Shown here: positions 6,009 through 10,111 of the stretch, in pieces | Numbering within the stretch: position 1 is the first letter of the stretch | Layout of the letters: each line of letters begins with the position of its first letter | NCBI GenBank assembly: GCA_036338025.1 | Contig: JAYZDB010000061.1 | Coordinates: forward strand, 1 to 10,111 | Direction: 5' to 3' | Source of the DNA: JAYZDB01 sp036338025 | GTDB lineage: Bacteria; Planctomycetota; UBA1135; UBA2386 | DNA length: 10,111 nucleotides | Translations under genes and position numbers: made by a program | The notes under the pieces: generated by a model | What the model was told of the DNA's origin: nothing | The model's input: only the letters and a program-made list of their open reading frames with translations | The model's database searches: none

Positions 6009-9000
6009 GTGAAGATCTTCGAGCAGGGTTCTCTGCTCGAAGCGGAGCAGGAGGCGGAGTTGGCGGTGACCCTGGCCCAGCCGGGAGTCGTCACCTACAC
6101 CGACGCCAGTCTGGACCCTGTCACCAACAAACCCTGCGTGCGGATGGAGTTCTTCGAGGGTACCAACCTCGAACGCAAGATCGCCGAATCAGGTCCCCTG
6201 ACCGGTGCGGAAGGCTCGCGCATAATCCTCCAACTCACCCGGGTGCTGGCAGACTTCCACAACACCCCGCGTCCGGTTGCCGCCCACGGCGTCGCCCACC
6301 GGGACGTGAAACCAGCAAACGTGTTCCTGGCCCGCACCGCCGACGCCGAGGCACACCCGGTGTTGATCGACCTGGAGCACGCCATCGCTCTGCAACCGGC
6401 AACACAGGAGTCCACCGCATCCTCCGGATTCACCGGTGGCACCCACGGCTACTCCGCGCCTGAGTCCTACAGCGGGGAATACCCGACGCCAGCATTCGAT
6501 GTCTTTGGACTGGGTGCGACCTTCTTCTACGTGCTGACGGGAACCAGCGCATACCCCCAACAAAATCCCGCGAACACCGCGGCCCAGGTATGCCAGGGTT
6601 GCTCGCGCCTGGCCTTGCTCCGTGGCCAGCCGCCAATCCTCCGCGACCTCATCGCATCCTGCCTGGCGGTCGATCCACGGACCCGTCCGGGTACCGCACA
6701 GATCACCACCTCGCTCGAGCAGTTCCTCGAAGGCCACGGCGAACAAGACACAATCCTCGACCGCGCTCTGCAGGCAATCCAGGCCACCGACTACACCACC
6801 ACCGACGTCCTCCTCGAAGACGCACTCGCGGCACCGGGACAGGCCGAGCTGCGCCACCACCACCTGATCCAACTCGCAGCCACCCGATCCCGGATGCTGA
6901 CCAGGATTGGCGGCGCTCCGAGCTGCGATCTAGGTGATCTCGTCGCCAATGACAAATGGGACGAACTCGCACAGCGGATCGCTACCGACCTGCCTCGTAT
7001 CGAGACCTTCCTCCAACGCTACCCCCTGCACAGTGAGAGTCTGGATCAGCGGCGGTCGATCTTGTCCGCTGGTCATCGACTGCTTGAGCATGTCCTGCCC
7101 ACCGTCGCAAAACAAAAGTCAGCTGCGCAATTCGAGGCAGCCAACCAACTCCTCGAGTCAACCACCGCTGCCGCCCACGAACTTGGACGCGTGTCCGGTG
7201 GGCTGAGCCTGCCGACCACAGACCCGGGTCACTTGCCCGGACCCTTGCTGCGGAATCCGGGCCAGATCCTGGATCGCTCGATGCGCGACATCGCAACCAC
7301 CAAGGAGCGGCACGAGAGCCTGGTCGAACAACTCAACGCAGCCGAGGCGGGGCTCGATCTGGCACGCGTCGGAACGGTAGTCGACGAAATCACCACCGTC
7401 TACTCAGGCGCCAGCCAGGTCGCCGCCCAGATGCGAGATCGCCTGCATCGACTCGACTTCTACGTACAGCGAATCTCGACCCCCACCCGCCTGATCGATC
7501 AACTCGCCGACCTCTTGGAACTCGACGGCCATCCCCACCAACTGGACACCGTTCGAGCCTTGGTGCAACTGTGCGGAGACCGGACGTTCGGCAACCCGGT
7601 CACCGACCGTGCAAAGGGCGGCGTACGCGGACTCCTGGACACCATGGAGCAACTGATCGAAGAGTTTCCCCACACGACCGACACCTCAGGCGCCGCAGCT
7701 ATGGCGCTTCGCGATGCGATGTGCACCATCACCGAACGAGCCTGGGAATATGTCGGGGACGCCACCGGCAAACTACAGGCCACGCCAGTTCCAATCCGGC
7801 CGGTACAGAATCTAATCAACCGGATCGACGCCATCCGTATGCTCGAGGCATTCCTCGACCAACCCGAACGCAGCCGAGAGCAACTGCAGGATGAGATAGA
7901 ACGGGTCAGACTGCGCCTCGACCAGGCGCGCACAACCCGCGACAACATCGCCCGAGGTGCGCAGGAAGCCATGGACCGTGGGCACCTGACAACCGCGCTT
8001 TACGACATGGAACGGGCGGTCAAGACCTTCGAAGGCGAGGTCGCGGACGACCCGGCTGATCCCGCCCTGGTGGAACGCCTCGAGGAAGCCAAACGACGTA
8101 AACTCGAGCTCGAAACCGACATCGCGGAGAACCACCGCCTGACGGCTCTCTACGTCGAACTTCTTGAGGATGACGAAAGCGAAACAGCGCAACGGGTGAA
8201 CGTCTTGGAGCAACGCTCCGAAGTACTGGAGCGTCTCGTCAAGGTATTGGGCGCTGACCGCGGCGCGCACTACCAGACCGACCTCCGAGATGTCGTATCG
8301 AAACTCATCGAAGAGAAAGCTGATCAAGGAGAACGCGAGCTCGATGAAGCTGACACCGCGGCAGCCCGCGCCGACATCGCCAAGGCTACTCTCGCCGGAC
8401 TGCTCGAGACGATGCCGGAGGTGGCGAACACCCAGGACACTCGCGGCCGCAGCAAGCGCATCCTGTCCCACTGGCAGCACAAGCGCCGCGAGACTCGAGA
8501 ATTGCTAGACGCCCAACGCAAGGACGCTGAAATCTCCAAGCTCCGGGGACGGCGAAAGACTCAGATACGCGTGGCCGTCCCCCTGGCGATCATCACAATT
8601 CTGCTCGGCATCTACGGCTACAATATCCTCTACAGCAAGCCATCTTCGACCCCTCCCGTGCTCGCCGAGTTTACAAAACGAGACGTCCGACTCGAACGAG
8701 GCACCGACGGCAAGCTCACATTTGCCGCCGACATCGCCTGCAACGAACTTGCTCAGTTCGCGGCCAACCGTCTCGACCCCACAGTCTTCCGAAATCACAC
8801 CGAACTGTACGGATTGCGACTCCCAGCCCTCGCAAACCGACTGACAACATTCCTGTTGAGTTGGAAAGCCGATCCGGACCGGCAAGGCCTGACGGACTGG
8901 GCCAACCGACTCGGCAAGGAACTCAGCGCCTTTGACGACGCCCTCAAGACTCTCCATCAACGGGCCAACGGTCGGCAATCGTGGTTGAAACTACACCGGC

Positions 9001-9173
9001 AGATCGCCGACTTCGGGCGCTACGCCCACACGACCGGATTGAACCACCTCGCCACCGGGGCACAGGACCCCGCCCAGTTCGACGACGCGCTCAGTGTCCT
9101 GAAGCCGTTTCAGCACATCGATGTTGAGCCGGACCGCGCCAAGATCCGCGTGCTGCTAGCGAAGAAAAACTAG
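6009..9173 (+). CDS. Large membrane-anchored Hanks-type Ser/Thr protein kinase with long helical region (5' end uncertain)
   Basis: From the GTG at 6009 the product is 1054 residues. The kinase core is clear: catalytic loop HRDVKPAN (H97, D99, K101, N104), metal-binding D121 in a DLE triad instead of DFG, activation segment ending in APE (150-152), DVFGLG (164-169) and the R226 of subdomain XI. The VK at the very start (K2) matches the beta-3 ATP lysine, so strands beta-1 and beta-2 must be encoded upstream. The in-frame upstream codons supply a plausible WLVHCSPERTLVARQ stretch without a glycine-rich loop. Residues about 250-850 are helical and charged, with likely coiled coil at about 620-800. 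A basic patch (LRGRRKTQIR, 845-854) precedes one membrane helix (855-875). Residues 876-1054 should lie outside the cytoplasm as a possible sensor; I do not recognise that part. No Shine-Dalgarno precedes 6009. The gene is divergent from the sigma54 activator, which suggests joint signalling. Confidence 0.85.
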   Translation: MKIFEQGSLLEAEQEAELAVTLAQPGVVTYTDASLDPVTNKPCVRMEFFEGTNLERKIAESGPLTGAEGSRIILQLTRVLADFHNTPRPVAAHGVAHRDVKPANVFLARTADAEAHPVLIDLEHAIALQPATQESTASSGFTGGTHGYSAPESYSGEYPTPAFDVFGLGATFFYVLTGTSAYPQQNPANTAAQVCQGCSRLALLRGQPPILRDLIASCLAVDPRTRPGTAQITTSLEQFLEGHGEQDTILDRALQAIQATDYTTTDVLLEDALAAPGQAELRHHHLIQLAATRSRMLTRIGGAPSCDLGDLVANDKWDELAQRIATDLPRIETFLQRYPLHSESLDQRRSILSAGHRLLEHVLPTVAKQKSAAQFEAANQLLESTTAAAHELGRVSGGLSLPTTDPGHLPGPLLRNPGQILDRSMRDIATTKERHESLVEQLNAAEAGLDLARVGTVVDEITTVYSGASQVAAQMRDRLHRLDFYVQRISTPTRLIDQLADLLELDGHPHQLDTVRALVQLCGDRTFGNPVTDRAKGGVRGLLDTMEQLIEEFPHTTDTSGAAAMALRDAMCTITERAWEYVGDATGKLQATPVPIRPVQNLINRIDAIRMLEAFLDQPERSREQLQDEIERVRLRLDQARTTRDNIARGAQEAMDRGHLTTALYDMERAVKTFEGEVADDPADPALVERLEEAKRRKLELETDIAENHRLTALYVELLEDDESETAQRVNVLEQRSEVLERLVKVLGADRGAHYQTDLRDVVSKLIEEKADQGERELDEADTAAARADIAKATLAGLLETMPEVANTQDTRGRSKRILSHWQHKRRETRELLDAQRKDAEISKLRGRRKTQIRVAVPLAIITILLGIYGYNILYSKPSSTPPVLAEFTKRDVRLERGTDGKLTFAADIACNELAQFAANRLDPTVFRNHTELYGLRLPALANRLTTFLLSWKADPDRQGLTDWANRLGKELSAFDDALKTLHQRANGRQSWLKLHRQIADFGRYAHTTGLNHLATGAQDPAQFDDALSVLKPFQHIDVEPDRAKIRVLLAKKN

Positions 9174-9189
9174 CCCGGCCGGATCGCGC

Positions 9190-9204
9190 ATCCTCGGAGA
9201 GGAT
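9190..9204. terminator. Stem-loop between convergent genes (possible terminator)
   Basis: ATCCTC (9190-9195) pairs perfectly with GAGGAT (9199-9204) around a GGA loop. It lies between the kinase stop (9173) and the ACP stop (9204), where a bidirectional terminator would be expected. The stem is short and neither strand has a U-tract, so it may work weakly or not at all. Confidence 0.35.
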
Positions 9205-9443
9205 CAGCGGCGAGACTGGACCAGGTCGGTGATCGAGCGCACGCACTGGAAGTTCTCGACACTCATGTCGGCGATATCGAACTCGACCGCGAACTCGGTC
9301 TGCAGCGCGATCACGAGGCTCACCAAGGTCATCGAATCGAGATACCCCGAACTGATCAGGGGTTCCTCGGCCGACACAACCACGTCGAGGCCGGTGTTCT
9401 CTCGGATGACCCGAGCTACCAGTTGCGTGATTTGAGGTTCCAT
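9204..9443 (-). CDS. Acyl carrier protein / peptidyl carrier-like protein
   Basis: This 79-residue acidic protein has the phosphopantetheine attachment motif D36-S37 in GYLDSMTL, followed by the helix II and III pattern of free-standing carrier proteins (EFDIADMSVENFQCVRSITDLV). After loading by a 4'-phosphopantetheinyl transferase, Ser37 would carry an acyl or aminoacyl thioester. An AMP-forming ligase, its most likely loading enzyme, is encoded 270 nt upstream on the same strand. The ATG at 9441-9443 has no strong Shine-Dalgarno. The protein resembles carriers in small specialised pathways (DltC-like or exopolysaccharide-associated acyl systems) more than the housekeeping AcpP, whose motif is usually GADSLD. 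The end product cannot be inferred here. Confidence 0.88.
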   Translation of the reverse strand: MEPQITQLVARVIRENTGLDVVVSAEEPLISSGYLDSMTLVSLVIALQTEFAVEFDIADMSVENFQCVRSITDLVQSRR

Positions 9444-9712
9444 GGAGAAGTTCCGCCGACGTCTGTTATCGGGTCAAGCGCCTCGGATGCCAGAGGAGTC
9501 TGCAGGTCAATGTCCAGCCGAGCCCCCGGGGCTGGGCGCGTGTGGCCTCGCGATCGACCAGCGGGATCCCATCCCGGCAGCATCCTTGCTAGCCAGAACG
9601 CGCCGCCCGCCAACCCTGCCGGGACCTCCAGGCCGCCGCCATCGCCGCTCCAGACCCCGAGACCGCGTCGCCGCAAGGTGGCGCGTACAAGCCGGCTACC
9701 CGCATCCCGAGC
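9444..9712. other. Intergenic stretch between ligase and ACP genes
   Basis: This 269-nt stretch lies between two minus-strand genes. The frame directly after the ligase stop stays open on the minus strand to 9416 and runs 28 nt into the ACP gene, but its codons lack the strong G/C third-position bias of the neighbours and its product resembles nothing I know. A possible promoter for the ACP gene reads CTGGCA (9488-9493), 17 nt, GATAAC (9465-9470) on the minus strand, with 4 of 6 matches each. A sigma54-like TGGCAT...GC pattern overlaps it at 9478-9492 but is weak. A short inverted repeat, CCAGCC / GGCTGG, lies at 9514-9519 and 9530-9535. Confidence 0.4.
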
Positions 9713-10111
9713 TCAGTCTGCGGCCTGGGAATCGAGCTGTGCTCGAATCGCCGCCCGATCCGGTTTCCCGGACGGGGTTCGAGGCAAGGACTCGAACGCG
9801 GCGATTCGCGCCGGGTACTTGTGCGGCGACAGGCTCTCCCGGCACGCATCCCACAGCTCATCCTCGTCCACGACTTCTCCGCCAACTCGTTCCACACAAA
9901 CGACGATCCGCTCACCGGCGACCTCGTCGGGAATCCCCAGCGCCACCACCTCGGCGACACCCGCCAGCTCACGGAGCACGGCTTCGATCTCCGTCGGATC
10001 CACTCGATGGCCATGGACCTTGAGAAACGTGCTACGTCGCCCACCGAGATGCACGTGACCACCGACGAGATTCACCTCGTCACCAGTGGGCAGGAACCCA
10101 TCCGCATCGAG
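9713..10111 (-). CDS. AMP-forming acyl/aminoacyl ligase (ANL superfamily), C-terminal part, cut by window edge
   Basis: Only the last 132 codons of the gene are inside the window; the frame continues beyond 10111, so the start is not seen. The visible part is the hinge and C-terminal domain of an adenylate-forming enzyme (acyl-CoA synthetase or NRPS adenylation type). Core A7 reads FLPTGDE, core A8 reads GRRSTFLKVHGHRVDPTEIE with Ser where Asp is common, and core A10 reads LPRTPSGKPDR with the catalytic lysine. The enzyme would activate a carboxylic acid as its adenylate and pass it to CoA or, given the neighbour, to the pantetheine arm of the ACP at 9204-9443. The substrate-binding core is outside the window, so the substrate cannot be guessed. 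The TGA at 9713-9715 ends the gene. Confidence 0.88.
   Translation of the reverse strand, partial: LDADGFLPTGDEVNLVGGHVHLGGRRSTFLKVHGHRVDPTEIEAVLRELAGVAEVVALGIPDEVAGERIVVCVERVGGEVVDEDELWDACRESLSPHKYPARIAAFESLPRTPSGKPDRAAIRAQLDSQAAD

Noticed and set aside
5728..6012. Plus-strand frame of 94 codons starting with TTG in the divergent region
   Set aside because: Its Arg/Ser/Pro-rich product and poor codon bias look non-coding, and it overlaps the frame that encodes the kinase N-lobe.
7812..8480. Open frame of 222 codons on the minus strand inside the kinase gene
   Set aside because: It lies opposite the helical part of the kinase; the regular Glu/Leu/Arg codon pattern of that part produces long antisense frames, and the product matches nothing known.
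9589..9705. Short minus-strand frame of 38 codons starting at ATG 9705 just after the ligase
   Set aside because: It has no ribosome site and no recognisable product.

Overview
The window is GC-rich and holds eight protein-coding regions, one of them cut by the right edge. It has no RNA gene, insertion sequence, integrase or CRISPR array that I can see. A sigma54 activator (AAA+ with a Fis-type helix-turn-helix), Hanks-type kinase signalling and an HcnABC-type flavoenzyme point to a high-GC Gram-negative bacterium, probably a proteobacterium in the broad sense or a myxobacterium-like lineage. The sequence alone does not fix the taxon.

Layout. Positions 4-1410, 1407-1700 and 1693-2865 (minus strand) are three overlapping genes. 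They encode a three-component flavin / iron-sulfur amine dehydrogenase related to hydrogen cyanide synthase HcnABC, opine oxidase and D-hydroxyproline dehydrogenase. In transcription order they are the beta subunit (DAO fold), the small [2Fe-2S] subunit and the alpha subunit. Only 18 nt upstream is a calcineurin-like phosphoesterase (2884-3759) of the TIGR04168 type, a family best known from cyanobacteria and plants. Seventy-nine nt further upstream, on the same strand, is a 623-residue sigma54-dependent activator (3839-5710) with a degenerate FHA-like domain, GAF, AAA+ and Fis HTH domains. Divergent from it runs a very large Ser/Thr protein kinase (annotated start 6009, end 9173) with a long helical middle, one membrane segment and a C-terminal extracytoplasmic region. 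Converging on the kinase are an acyl carrier protein (9204-9443) and the C-terminal end of an AMP-forming acyl/aminoacyl ligase (9713 to beyond the window edge).

How the parts may work together. The divergent kinase and activator look like a signalling pair: a membrane-anchored kinase sensing through its C-terminal domain, and a sigma54 activator carrying FHA-like and GAF sensory modules. The phosphoesterase and flavoenzyme genes lie directly downstream of the activator and are plausible targets, but this is inference. Two palindromes with the same CAATTG core lie just upstream of the activator and the phosphoesterase. The second fills the spacer of a candidate promoter, which makes a shared operator worth testing.

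Points of doubt. The kinase has no conventional start codon in front of its N-lobe, although the reading frame is open and protein-like for 201 nt upstream of the first GTG. The substrate of the flavoenzyme cannot be told from sequence. The 270-nt stretch between the ligase and the ACP holds no convincing gene.
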